Source of the DNA: Microstegium vimineum | Taxonomy: Eukaryota > Streptophyta > Magnoliopsida > Poales > Poaceae | DNA: 64,000 nt | Direction of reading: 5' to 3' | Assembly (NCBI GenBank): GCA_022036555.1 | Contig: CM039129.1 | Span: forward strand, 37,602,051-37,666,050 | Part shown: piece after piece, positions 43,929-55,683 of the stretch | Layout of the letters: each line of letters begins with the position of its first letter | How positions within the stretch are numbered: the stretch's first letter is position 1 | The notes under the pieces: model-generated | What the model was told of the DNA's origin: nothing | Seen by the model: the letters and a program-made list of their open reading frames with translations, nothing else | Databases searched by the model: none | Translations under genes and position numbers: made by a program

Positions 43929-44515
43929 ATGGTCATGGACGACGGCCGGGCAACTCGGCCGCCGCCATGACATTCGATCCGCTAAAACTCTTGTTTATCG
44001 TCTGTTTTACCACGACCGAACTCGATCTCTGTCCTCCGATTTTTTTTCCCTCGGCTAAAACTCTTGTTTATGTGACAAGTCGTGTTGATTTATTTGAATC
44101 TGATGATGACCCGCTGTTGGGATTTGAGCACACTGGTGTGTGTTGGCGACGAGGTTATCGATGTGGAGGTGATTCATTTTCAGACTTTATCTCACCTTCA
44201 TCGAACCATCATCCGACGCCGTCTTTCACAGGGTTTCCCACTTTTCCTTTGGAACGGGTCACGTTCATTCCTACGTTCTGATTTACAAACAATGCTAAAA
44301 TAAGAACATGTTTGGGACATAGGATTTTCAGTTCATTTTCACCGGGGAAAATGTAGAAACAATAAAAAAATTATCATGTTCCAAACAGGAACCGAATGAA
44401 ACTACAGAAATTTTGGTTCTTCCCGTGAGGACCTCGCCATCCGGACCATATGAGGCTCAGGCTTGCGAAGCTGCTCAAACTTGGCTTAATAAGCCCGTTC
44501 GGTTCATATAGAACC
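43929..44515 (+). pseudogene. Gene fragment E, paralogue of fragment C
   Basis: Matches 26757-27240 in order: the ATG region ('ccacgtttctgccgccatgg'), then 'gttatcgatgtggaggtgattc' encoding DEVIDVEVIHFQT near 44150-44190, then 'gaggacctcgccatccgga'. The first donor is lost (the GTGAGT of fragment C is replaced by an unrelated join), and the later frame differs, so it is a relic. Family not recognised. Confidence 0.4.
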
Positions 44516-45078
44516 ATGGTCTCCGGGAACGATTCTTAATTAGCCGAATTACTTGCATAAACGTATAGATAAACTTGCTAGTAGTAGTAATAATAATAAT
44601 TAAAGTCACACCGTTTTTTGTCGACAACACATCACTGATGCAACAAGCATGGAAGAACGCCTCATATTTATTTATATTATACCAAAAATCAGGAAAAGCC
44701 ACCGCTTTTTTTTTAAAAAAAAAATCTCCTTTTGATAAATAACAGGATTCACGGTTTCTAAGATTTGGGAGCAGGGCCAGGGCCACACGCGAAGTTTCGC
44801 TGCAGCTGCAAGTTGTCCAGCAATCCTCCACCGTCGCATAACAATTGTTCTGTGAACAACAGTAGCAAACAACTCCATCGAATGGCCCCGTGTCACACGT
44901 CAGTTTCTGGCAAGGGCACAGATGAACAACATTCCGACCTGCATGCACATCAGAACTATTAGGTAAAGTAAACCTAACCATCCATTACCATGTTTGTTGT
45001 GTACTTACCGTGTGTAGGAGTAATCATGAAACATCCCAGGATCACCATCAAGAGTATGACCGCCTTGCTTCCTTCCAT
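44475..45078 (-). CDS. MEG-like cysteine-rich peptide 5, stop lost and first Cys replaced
   Basis: Exon 1 is 45009-45078 (MEGSKAVILLMVILGCFMI). Exon 2 is 44475-44938. Intron is GT-AG, 70 bp, phase 1. The junction codon is GGT (Gly), where the other copies make TGT or TGC (Cys), so the first mature cysteine is missing. The core (CPC, CYCC, CSC) is kept. The normal end is gone: the frame runs about 90 residues further through former 3' UTR, including a Lys run, to a stop at 44475. The product would be about 177 residues with an unnatural tail. It may be a decaying gene, or the tail may be removed or tolerated. Confidence 0.6.
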
Positions 45079-46400
45079 TGTAGTTTTCACCGTATAAGAT
45101 TTTCTCTCAGATCAGAGATTGATGTATATATGTATGTATATGTTTGACTACGGAATGCTTGCTGCAAGGCTCATATATACCCCTACATATATGTGAAAGA
45201 TAATATATATCTAGCAAGAAGTGTTGAAAGGAAGGCTAGTGGCTTAGCTGCTAATATTTAGCTAGCTAACAGGTCACAGCTAGCTAATGTTAGCTAGGTG
45301 ATAACTAACATTAGCTGTTATTATGCGGTTTAGTCCAACTAGTAAGGTCGGTGTTAGTTAGCTAACAATTAGCTAAGCCTGATTGGATCCAAAGCAGTTA
45401 ATGATTAGCATATACTCCGTCCATCCTAAATATGATGCAATTATATAGAACAATTCTATGTTAAATATGTGATCTATTTTATATAAAAATTCCTAATCTT
45501 TTATTGTACAAAATATATACCCATTAGGTTTGCCATGAAACATATTTTCATAATATACTAATTTGGTGTCACAAAGATCAACATCTTTTTTCTATATACC
45601 TGATCAAACTTTAGACACACTTTAATATGGAATGCATCTAGAATTTTTGTTTTGACAAATCTAGTAACTATACTATTAGCTCCATGATCTAAACAGGATC
45701 TAAATCAATGTCTGGTACCATAAATGATCTACTTTCTAGTAGCAACTAACTACTTCCAATTTTGAGGTAACCAAAACAAGCAATGATTATCTACATTTGC
45801 TCCGATTATGACATCTATTGCATTTAAGAATTTAGCCTGGGTCATGTTTCAACTAAGAGTCTGTTTGGATCCACCAACTATATTTTAACCGGCTAAATTT
45901 AGTTGATATGTATTCAAACAACCTAGCTATAAGATCAGCTAGCTTAGCTATTTAACCGAGGTAAACTCAGAAGTTTAGGCAAGTCTATTAGCTGGAGGAT
46001 CTAAGGACCCAGCTAAACTTTAGCCGCAAGAAGTTGGCTAAAGTTTAGATTTCAAAATTTAGCTAGCTAAGTTTTAGTTGGGTGAATCAAATAGGGTCTA
46101 AGTCTATAACAAATAACAGGTACAGTAACACTGTAACAGTAATTGCCGTATGAAATTACATGGGTCAATCTAAGAGTATGTTTGATCCCATGAGCTATAT
46201 AGTTAGCTGAAATTAGCTCTATTAGATCAAAACACCTCAGCTTACCGTTCAACTCACAGCTCAAGATGAACTATTTAGGTAATAATAATAATAAAAATAT
46301 TAGTCAGCGATAGGCGATAGCTAGTTACCTACTCCCTCCGTTCAAAGTTAGCTGGTTTTCTCCCAACAAGCAGCTAACATTTAGCTTTCTGGATCAAATA
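45079..46400. other. Unit E upstream DNA and unit end
   Basis: The first ~150 bp are the conserved promoter block (TATA-like run on - at 45181-45192). After that it matches unit A 6430-8180 without the Stowaway (6672-6915) or the hAT element (empty site near 45782). It ends at about 46400 with 'acatttagctttct', the same boundary as unit A. No gene seen. Confidence 0.6.
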
Positions 46401-47926
46401 GAGCCTAAATTGGACAAAAGGACAGGGCCACCATCTGGATTCAGGAGGGAAGCACACCGAGCACGGTTGACTTATTTGGGCAAGAAAGACTAGACGAGTA
46501 ATATTTTTATTCGATAAGTGGCTTAGATACACAATTTAAATTGAAACGTCTCGAAACATTCTTTGCATAGGGGATGACAGTTTTCTGTTTGTTTGAACTC
46601 ATCAATCTCAATTTATCAGTCATGGTACTGTATTTTTCTTTCTCAACAAAGAGGACATCAGCTATAGAAACCATCCGTCAAGCAGGTTGTTTAAACTTAT
46701 CAAAAGAACATTAAGTAGCTGCAGAAACCATTGGTCAAGCAGTCAGTTTGGCCTTCTCCATCACAGCCAAATAAGGAGCTAGAGTAGTCCATATAGCAGC
46801 AGCAGAGTGTGACCATTGGCAGTCAGCTTCCAAGACCGTAGCTGTGCACGCTACACAGGACAAGTCTCGATCATGGGGAGCAGAGCAATGGCATGAAATT
46901 AATTACAGCGTCTGGTTTGGCGCTGGTGGTTGTCCTCACTGCACACAATTTTAAATTCCCTTGTTCTTCCGTAGGTACTGTACGTACAACACTGAAGAAT
47001 CGGGGAAAGGGTGCAGCGTGTGTGTTCCTATTGGAATGACCGATAAAGAGCCTTAAGAAAAAAGGAAAAAAAACGAAAAACAATGGCCATCATAGCATAA
47101 ATACTCCTCCAAACAAGCATGAAAATGTTCTGCAATTCAACACAAAATACAGTGGGGTAGCACATGCAGAGAATAACGTGCTGCAGTAGCACAAAAGTTT
47201 ACTACAGTGCCCAATGTACTCCATGCAATGCAGACACCGGAGACCAGACACACACAAGCCCTGCTGACTCCCCATCACATCAAACCACTCTCTCGCTCCA
47301 CCACTTCTCACGCAGACATCGGACCCACCGTCAGCGACGCCACCAGAACCAGCACAGCCACTGCTACTGTCCACCCGCACCGCCGCGCCGCTCCACTCTG
47401 CAAAGAAAAACAATTGGGCCCACAAGCCAGTCAGGTATAGTAGAGCCGAGTCAAAAGTGCATTGACCACGCAGTTGAACGCACAAGCCGACGAACACCCA
47501 AACCCAAACAGGGGCACGTCCCGCGGCGGAAATTATTGGTGCACCTACACGCGAGGCCGCCTGTAGCCACACGCCCGGACGGCTACTGCCTCAGCCAGGG
47601 CCCACACAGCATCGAGTGTGGGTGCCGTCCGCACGGGTGCGCGTGCGCGGGTCCGCCGGCCACCGATGCTACAGACATCCCTGTAGCCGACGCATGGGGC
47701 CCCGTGCGCTTGCCTCGGCCCCCGCGCCCGCGAGCGAGCCGGTGGTGGTGGTGGTGGTGGGATCAAATGCGCCCGAGTTCGGAATCCCCGACGGCTGCGG
47801 CCGTGACACGTGTGCAGCACGTCGCACCTAGCTTTCCAGCAGCCGCTGCTCTAGGAGTACTACAGACCTACGTGGCCGTGGGAGAGAGAGAGAGAGATGC
47901 AGTGCACCAGTGGTCAGGTCACGTAC
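46401..47926. other. Downstream flank of the arabinogalactan exon, GC-rich in part
   Basis: No gene supported. If the exon at 47927-48592 is spliced, its 3' exon should be here on the - strand, but I could not find a frame with a GPI-type hydrophobic end. 47271-47350 matches the two flanks of the 3.5-kb solo LTR and is its empty-site version. The block 47560-47830 is very GC-rich and has a (GGT)n run at 47742-47760. Confidence 0.45.
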
Positions 47927-48592
47927 CATCATGTCGGCGGTGGAGGGGCCGGGTCCGGGTGCGAGGCCGGCGCCGGTGGCCGGTGACGCGGCCGCGAGCG
48001 GTGTCGCCGCGGGAGTCGCCGCGTGCGTCTTCTTCGTCGTCGGCTTCTTGCTGGGCGCGGGCGCCGTAGTGACGGCCGGCGCGGGCGCGGGCGCGGGAAG
48101 GACGGGCGCCGGGGCCGGAGGAGACGTCGACGACGACGGCGACGGCGCGAGCGCCGGCGGAGGGAGCGTCGTCGGCGCGGGGACCGGCGGCGGGGAGAGC
48201 GTTGTTGCGGGCGGAGGAGCGCTCGCGCTCACGACGGGCGCTGGAGCCGTGGCCGCGGGCGGCAATGCCGGCGGCTGGGAGGAGGTGATGGGAGCTGGGG
48301 TGGTGGTGGGCGGAGGAGGAGGCGTCGGTGGGGTGGGCGCGGGGGAGGCGGCCGGGGAGGTCAGCTTGGCGCCGGCATGGGAATGGGACGGGGATGCCGC
48401 GGGCGAGGTGGAGATGGGGGGGCTGTTCTTGGAGGAGGACGGGCTTGGGGCGGTGGCGGTGGTAGAGGAGGAGGTGGGGGAATGCGCGGAGCGGGAGACG
48501 GACGGCGCGGCGGCTGGCGACTGGGACCAGGCGGCCGTGATGGCGGCGGCGAGGACGAGTAGCTGGAGGAGAATGCGGCGACGAGCAGCCAT
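47927..48592 (-). CDS. Arabinogalactan protein (Lys-containing classical type), first exon
   Basis: Cell-wall/plasma-membrane proteoglycan precursor. The ATG at 48592 gives MAARRRILLQLLVLAAAI, a signal peptide with likely cleavage before Gln24. Residues 24-220 are dominated by Pro, Ala, Ser and Thr in PAP, SP and TP repeats, which are hydroxylation and arabinogalactan sites. A short Lys-rich motif SKKPTTKKTH is at 181-190, and the sequence ends LAPGPGPSTADMM at a donor GTACGT. That donor is the expected place for an intron before a GPI-anchor exon, which I cannot locate. Without splicing the frame stops at 47828 and has a Leu/Arg-rich non-GPI tail. Upstream ATGs in the same frame (to 48844) would put the signal peptide inside the protein, so I reject them. 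Confidence 0.78.
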
Positions 48593-48870
48593 GGGGAGAA
48601 CGGACCGGAGGAACCTGCTCGCCTGCGCTCGCGCTCCGGCTCTGTGCAGTGTGATGAGTGAGGACTGAGCTGAGAGAGAAGAGCAGAGAGAGAGCAAGGT
48701 GAGCTGGTTTCTACTACTGGGGCTTTGCTTCAAGGGAGGGGAGCTGTGTGGGGGCTGTGTGAAAGGACCTGGCTGTCTCTGACTCTCTGATGATGCCTGA
48801 ACAAAGCCTGATGCACTGCAACACCATGGACTGCACTGCATCAAGAGAGAGAGAGAGAGAATACTAGGGG
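48593..48870 (-). promoter_or_regulatory. 5' UTR / proximal promoter of the arabinogalactan gene
   Basis: On the - strand it is CT-rich, including (CT)n at 48845-48861 and a second run near 48680-48700. Such pyrimidine stretches are common in grass leaders and core promoters. No clear TATA box. Confidence 0.4.
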
Positions 48871-49734
48871 TCTAGCGGTACCGGGGGTCAGGGCAAGTTT
48901 TTAATAGAATTTTAACTCCTCCACAAACTTCAAGCGGTGTGGAAGAGGATGGAGGAGAAACTGGAACTTCAAAGAGCGTGGTCAGTGAATCAAATGCCTA
49001 AAAATGCAGGTTGGTGATTAGCAGTAGTACATGATTAGCGCAAAGATGATCTAGCTAAGCAAGTACCGACCCCTAACTAACAAAGCCACAAAAAAAAGAT
49101 ACTACGTATTATGGTAATGAGGCTCCCTTCTACTTTGACTGTAACCTTTGTCTGTTCTTCCCATCTATGATTTGTCCTCTTTCAGTTTGAAGAGGATCTT
49201 TGATGTTTCTCTTTTAGAAAAACAGAAAAAAGAGGTTCTTTAATTTTTCTTAAGTGCCAAGCAATGCCAAGATGCTCACGAGGTAACAGTCCATACAAAG
49301 AGGAATCGATCAGTAGGCGCTGCTTGCACTAAAAAAAAGTTCAAAGAGGATAAAGGCTTTGCAATTGCATATCCAAGGCCTTAATGGGCCCATATAACAG
49401 TTGGAGCTGTCCTATTGCGGCCCAGAAAAAGCATGCATGTGGAACATTTCTTCTTCGCGGAAAAGGTAGAATTGAACCCCATGAGATTTTCTCCTCCATC
49501 TGTAAAACCAGAATTTTACCTCACCTTAACTTTTTAAAAACGTTTGTTTTTTTACCTTGCTGGTTTCGACGATATTTTTTATCTAACGTGGCACTATGTT
49601 AGCCATTCTATGCAGCTCCGCATCAGCTGCCAAAAAGGGTAAAATAGACTACATTGATTTTCAAGGGTAAATTGGACTACAAACAAATATTTTTGTAAAA
49701 ATTGGCACTACGTAGAAGGCTAAGTGACTTTTAC
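48871..49734. other. No gene seen
   Basis: Mixed-composition intergenic DNA. Frame 49384-49602 on + is short and featureless. Confidence 0.5.
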
Positions 49735-49927
49735 AACCGTGGAGGAGCTAGAATAGGGAACAAGAGGGGACCATCAGCACTAATTTCTTACTTAATATGC
49801 ATAATTATTAATTTAATAACCAATTCAATAGCTATTTAGTGAAGTTTTCAATTAGCGGGGGTGGGGGTGGGGGTGGGGGGGGGGGGGAGGCATGACCCTC
49901 TTTGGCCTGCATGTAGCTCCGCCAATG
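49735..49927. mobile_element. Decayed hAT MITE related to 13205-25938
   Basis: Shares 'attaattt', 'ccctctttggcctgcatgta' and the end GCTCCGCCA with the level-2 element. The left end has changed to CGTGGAGGAGC. A G-rich run (49858-49888) has expanded inside it. No clear TSD. Confidence 0.6.
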
Positions 49928-50165
49928 TTCGATGATAATATAAATTTCTTAATATATCATGTAACCACGACATACTTATTCTATTTATTATGAATGCAAG
50001 TGTCACTTGATTCTACGTACTCCTATGATCAAGTTCGTTTAGATAACATGTGCTCGTTTTAAGTAGATAGAATCAAGTATGAGGTAGTTACATTTACACA
50101 TGTGTTGTTGTCAAAGTCACTTAACTTTTGCGTTGTCCAAATCATCAACATAGACTAATTATATA

Positions 50166-50424
50166 CTCCCTCCGTACTTAAAAAGATTATCGTTTAGGAC
50201 AAAGTTTTAGTCAAACATTGGGAATATAAACCATGAAAAAAATTTAAGTTGTTGAGTTTAACAATGTAAAAATCATATCAATAGATTTGTCTTGAAAAAT
50301 ACTTTTATAAAAATATACATATATTATATTTCAATAAATATTTTTCAAAAAATAAGTGGTCAAAGTTACACTTTGGAGACCGTGTCGTTTTCTAAAACGA
50401 TAAGCTTTTTTAGTATGGAGGGAG
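50166..50424. mobile_element. Stowaway-like MITE
   Basis: 259 bp flanked by TA (50164-50165 and 50425-50426). Ends CTCCCTCCGTACTTAAAAAG and its near-complement; interior 'gtcaaacattgggaatata' is shared with 6672-6915. Confidence 0.85.
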
Positions 50425-50426
50425 TA

Positions 50427-53400
50427 ATACATAACGAAATTCACTACCAAATAAACACCAAAAGTAATCTATAGAAGATTCAAAAGGATTCAAGCTACAC
50501 GGCATAATATTTTAAAACGATTTTAATGAATTCTGTATGGTTAAAATAGATTTGAGGAGTTTTAATTGCATAATACTTTCATAAAATACTTGAATAACTT
50601 TCTGAAAATAATATATGCAACAGAATTTACATCCTAAAAAACTATCAATGAAGTAGGATTTGCCCTACTCGCGGCTCATGAGACGTCACGTTCACCCAGG
50701 AGGGTCTACACTCTACATCATATCTTGTCGGATAGAACCGCCAAAGGTGCAAAACAAACAATATATACGTTTTAAAAGTAAAAGTTGATAGAGGAAGGAG
50801 AAGGACAAGTATCTTGTTTTATAGAAGATCTCGGAGCTTTGGAATATTTGAGGGGGGTAAAAGGACTTTTTCCTTTCAACTCGCCCCAATATCAAAAGAG
50901 CCCAAGACTGCAACTGCGCACTCGTTGTTTATATTTTGTGGGCTCTATTTTATGTTTCGGCCCATCACGCGCCATGTTTTTCTCTGTAGGCTTTGACTTT
51001 GTTATCCAGCCGATTTATGTAGCCCTTGACTTTGCTTTCAGCCCATTTAAGTCTTTTCGTTCTTGTTTCCGTTTTCGTTTTCATTTTCGCTACCTGGGCT
51101 TTATTTTTCTTTAGGCCCAGTTTGTTATCCTGTCGTTCTATTTTTCCTGTTGTTTTCTAGTTCCTTTTCATTTTCATTTCACATATATTATTGTTTCATT
51201 TCATTTCAAATTGCGCATACTTTGTTTTTCCTCTTTGGGTGTGCATTATCAATTGACAATGTTCATGTTGTGGTCATTGTGATGTTTTTTTCTGTTTCAC
51301 CATTTATATTTTATATTAAAACTGTTGATTCTAATCTGAATTTCTTTTCTTACCTTTGCTTTTATCTAATGGCAGTGTGCTCTTCTCTTAGCCGTACATT
51401 TGTTGGTTTAACCCATTACAAACGAACAACCTGGACTATAATCTTTCAATTGTTCAACTGTCGATTAGTATCTACTTCTGCCTACTGATATCCCTAATGT
51501 TTTAGTTTTACTGCATATGTCTATGAACAGAGAGAATTAATTAAATGAACTAAAGAAATAAGTAGATTACTAGTTTATTTCCAAACCAACTATTGGGCGT
51601 ACTATCTCATATTCCTATACTCTTAATTTATCATCAAGCAAATCTATGATTGGCACTCTGTTTTGGCTTGCTGAAGCTAGACACTCGTACGTTTACTCTT
51701 CGATCAGGGGCCTCTTCACTTGCAGAGAATAGCATAGCACTACTTGCAATTATATTTTAAGCGAGTGGCAAGTGACGGTGGAGCCGTGCAGGTGCTCGTC
51801 TTTTTTTTTAATTAATTAATTGATATTGTTGCATCAGAAAACTAGAAGGCTAAATTGGGGAAACAGAGTACATAAACTAGACTATAACCACCTTACAAAA
51901 CAAGTGAACATAGTACAAGTTGGCAACGATGACCCGCAGGCGGAAGAAAACTCTACCGCCGGCCCGGCCACACCGCACTATACTGCCGTGAGTGAATAAC
52001 GCTCATCTGAACATACACTATCACTGTCACAAACAGGTTGTCTGAATGGGATCCAATTCCCGTGCAGTGCAGTGCAGACACACTCACTCACTCTTCAGAT
52101 ATATATGATGCAATGTTGCATCATATCCGGATCCGGCCTGTGTACGCACAAGCTAGCAAGCACTATACGTACACTGCTCAGCTGAACAGCAAGCTAACGC
52201 GGCATCTCATGCAAGAGCAGTAGGTGAGGCCGATCTTTCCTGACGTAGACACCACACCAGTAGATGATGCATTGCATAGGATGCTGCTGCCATGCAGTGC
52301 TACTCTACTCTCTACGACGACGGTGGTGCTATCCAGTTGCCAAAGAACCTGTTCTTCTTCGTTCGTCCCACTCACTGCGTTTGGTGACCCACCCCTGTCC
52401 AGTTTCATTCACCAACCAACGAAACGAACTCACCGCTCGCTCGCTAAATTAAACGTGGACAACAAACAAACTTGCAGTAAAGCGTAAACAGAGAGAAGAC
52501 AGCTAGTAGCCTCTTGCTTGGCTACCACCACTCCTCGTTCTCACACACAGCGCCGCTGCCAGAAAAAAGGCAGAGGCACGAGCACGATGAGATTCTTCTC
52601 TGCATCTATCTTTCCCTAATCCCTAATGAACACCCCCCCCCCCCCCTCCCGAGACATTCTTACTCTCTCACTCGATCTGCAGCGAGATTAGACCGACCTT
52701 TTCTACTGCTGCGTCACTTACATCCCAGCTGCGCTTTACAGCCAAGTGCTACCTCTGAACTGCCTGCACAGCACAATGCTTCACTCTCACTCACTCGCGC
52801 TTTGATTTGTTACCGGACCAGCTTTAGCTGGTAACCACTCTTTATTACTTTATTACCCCGGGGGCATCTGTTGATCAGATCTCTGACTAACTGTCCCTGT
52901 CCGGGTCGGTCACTTTGATTGATTCACATTCACTCTGCCGTCTTCTCAGTGCTCACTCACTGCCCAGGTGATTTCTTTCTGTTCCCGCCATGCCACCACC
53001 TCACACCCTCTGACCCTCACCATCAGTCACCACACCACGGCCTGAACAGATCGAACTCTGTTCAGTAGTGGCCAGAGACGACATCGCCATGGAATGGAAT
53101 ATCAGCTCTGATGTCTGATCTGCTGAACAAAGCGCCCGCCCTACAGTTGCACTACACTAGCACCAGTGCACCAGAGAGAGGGGACTAGGGGAGGACCGGC
53201 CGGCGGGCTAAAGGTGGCGCCTCTTTGCCGGCCAGGGGACCTTTCGCAACTTTTGCAACGGGCCTTTTACGAGCAAGACTTTGAAATTGCCATAGCGCAC
53301 GCCGGTGCCACTGCCACTGCCACCCCCAAGTCAAAAGGGTGAGCAGCAATGCGGTGCCCTGCCCTACTACATACCCTCCCGCTGCACTGGCACTGCATGA

Positions 53401-53650
53401 TTGATTGATTCATTCATCCGGATTTCTGTCGAGCCGACCCTACCCTCCAGTGGATTGCTCCTGTGCCCCTTCGATTTCTGCTCGGTCGCCGGCGCGTGGT
53501 CCTTGAGCGACAGCACCATTTGCCCTTGGAAAACGCAGCGAAACCGATTCGCGGAAAGCTGCGGAATCTTCGCTGGATTCATGTGAGTCAGTGTGGTGGA
53601 ATTTCGGTGAGGCTCGTGTGGTGAATTGCCTTTCATTCACATTCGCATAG
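50427..53650. other. Intergenic DNA without a supported gene
   Basis: 50700-51490 is T-rich and gives long hydrophobic Phe/Leu frames on + that look like composition artefacts. 51810-52010 has a (TTAA)n start. 52240-53150 is pyrimidine-rich with a C run at 52627-52640. 53160-53300 is GC-rich. I see no domain, no splice-consistent exon and no recognisable structured RNA, although a non-coding transcript cannot be excluded. Confidence 0.4.
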
Positions 53651-55683
53651 GGTGTCTGATAGACAGATAGATCGTCCTAGGCCTAGGCCTTGTGTGTTTC
53701 GTAATGTGAAATGGATGATACTAGCGTCAAGAATTTTAGGGACTCTTGCTTTTCCGAAAAATAATGTAGATAGGGGGCCCTTTTGTTTTTGGTGCAGGCG
53801 TGCAGCAGCTAGTTTTCTGCTGTTTGAGCTTCTTCACATTTAGCACGGACGGTAGTGGCAACAGCTTCACCGGCTTCCCGTTGTTTTGAGGCAAGAAAAA
53901 GAGAGAAAGAAAAGAGGATGCCGGGAACAGCGTATCGTTAAGATAAGCTGAAGAAGATACGCACGGCCGTGCCAAAGAGGGTATTCGTTCCCCTGTTTTC
54001 TGCAATGGGTGATTTGATTGGCATTGCTCTTGTCTGCTTTGTTGTAGCAAACCTTTTGTAGCCTTTGCGCGTAGGAGGGGGCGGTTCATTGTCAAATTCG
54101 TAGGAGCCGGATTCAGAAAACGAAGAAACTTAACAAGAGTTCAACGGCCTGAATTTTAGATTCATCCCACCAACTAGTCATCGCTTATACAATTAGTTTT
54201 GAAATTAGCTTACGTTTCATCCTTCTGATTAGAATCTAAACGCCATGCTAGTTTTTAGCGGCTGGGATCCAAACAGGCTCTGATCCATCACCAACAAATC
54301 CCCATTCCAAACACATCCTACGGTCATTATGCAAGCTAACACACATCGCCTCTTCAGGGTCAAAATAATAATAATAATAAAAACACTTCTGCAAGTATTG
54401 ATGCACAGCTCCAGTGTTCAAGAATTTGACTGAAAAAGGAGACAGAGAGGTGGTGAGAGTATTCGTACAGCTACTTTATTTAGTTTATTATTACTAGACA
54501 ATGGTCCCTTCCCCCAAAGGAGAACACACAGCCCTAAGCATAAAACTAATGCTTCCATGAAGAAAGAAGACGGGGCAGGAAAGGCAAGGCAAGGCCATCA
54601 ATGCAAACGGCCTGAGGGTGACAGCAATGGACATATGGTGCTGTAGCTGGAGCCTGAAGCTTCTCAGGGAATGGAGCCACAAAGCAAAGTGGCAAAGCTA
54701 GCTTAGCTAATCACAGCTCATAAGGAAGACAAATACTTGTATATATACTCCACCGCACCTGAGGTGAAGCACATGGGGACCACATGCCATCATACTAATG
54801 AATCATATACCCCCCAGCATACTCCAGACCAAAGTTGAATGCAAGCTGGGGGAGAAAATGACACATTGATGCAACATTATGACACTGATGACAATATAAC
54901 ATTTTCACAAAAGCTCATATCACTGGCTTTATAGCCTGCAACAGCAAACGGCAGAGAGATGAAAGCAGTGGGTGGGCAGCCAAAAGATAAAATAAATTCA
55001 AGCCATGATATTCATAGAAGTTTTGGCTTACATCAAACTTCTGTAGAATACAACCACCATCTCATACTAAATAAGAGAGATGTGAAGGAAAAAGGGTACA
55101 CAGCCTGACCCACCCCCCGGATCAGGACCACCCACAGCTTACAATAATTTGCCTCCCACTAAAAGTTAGTTTGACCACAGACTATCACCAACCAAAGCAT
55201 ACTGGACTGCTGCTGCTAATCAGACTCAACGACAACGACGGTGAAAAATCACTCTCAATTGCCCGCGAAGAAATCCTTCTTCCTCGCTGGCCTCCGATGA
55301 TTAGTTTGGCTATGACAGAAAGAAGAAGCACCGCCCACTATGATCCATATCATGTGGGCGGGCTGGACTGAGAAGAACACCTCCTCCCTGGTTCTTCCGT
55401 CCATGAGGTACCGACAGAAGAAAGACACAAAGTTACAGACAAGACTACCTACTACCAAATCCTCCGGATGAGATCAGACATGATTCTTCACACAGGGCCT
55501 CCTCTGCGATATGGAAGGCCATGTGAGTGCCTTAAGCTTCTTGGGTTCCTATTTACAGAGGAAATTTGGGATGGTAAAGCTCCAAATCCTCCTTAGCTCT
55601 CTTCTCTTGTCTCTCTACCCTACACCCATCAAAATCAGTCAGTTGGAATGCAAGAAGGCGGCGAGTAAGGCCAAGGCTACCAA
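53651..55683 (-). other. Region downstream of the DUF620 gene, possible long 3' UTR
   Basis: No ORF of quality. Near 54470-54490 the - strand reads AATAATAAACTAAATAAAG, a cluster of poly(A)-signal-like motifs, which could end a - strand transcript from the DUF620 gene about 1.2 kb past its stop. 53651-54430 shows nothing identifiable. Confidence 0.35.

Noticed and set aside
47164..48069. 301-codon ORF on +
   Set aside because: Runs through intergenic DNA into the antisense of the arabinogalactan exon; His/Arg/Pro-rich, no domain.
47910..48668. 252- and 179-codon frames on + (Gly/Ala- or Arg-rich)
   Set aside because: Antisense shadows of the arabinogalactan exon, whose signal peptide and PAST-rich repeat fit only the - strand frame.
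50785..51488. Phe-rich hydrophobic frames suggesting a membrane protein
   Set aside because: T-rich DNA creates Phe/Leu runs; no conserved motif, and adjacent frames look the same.
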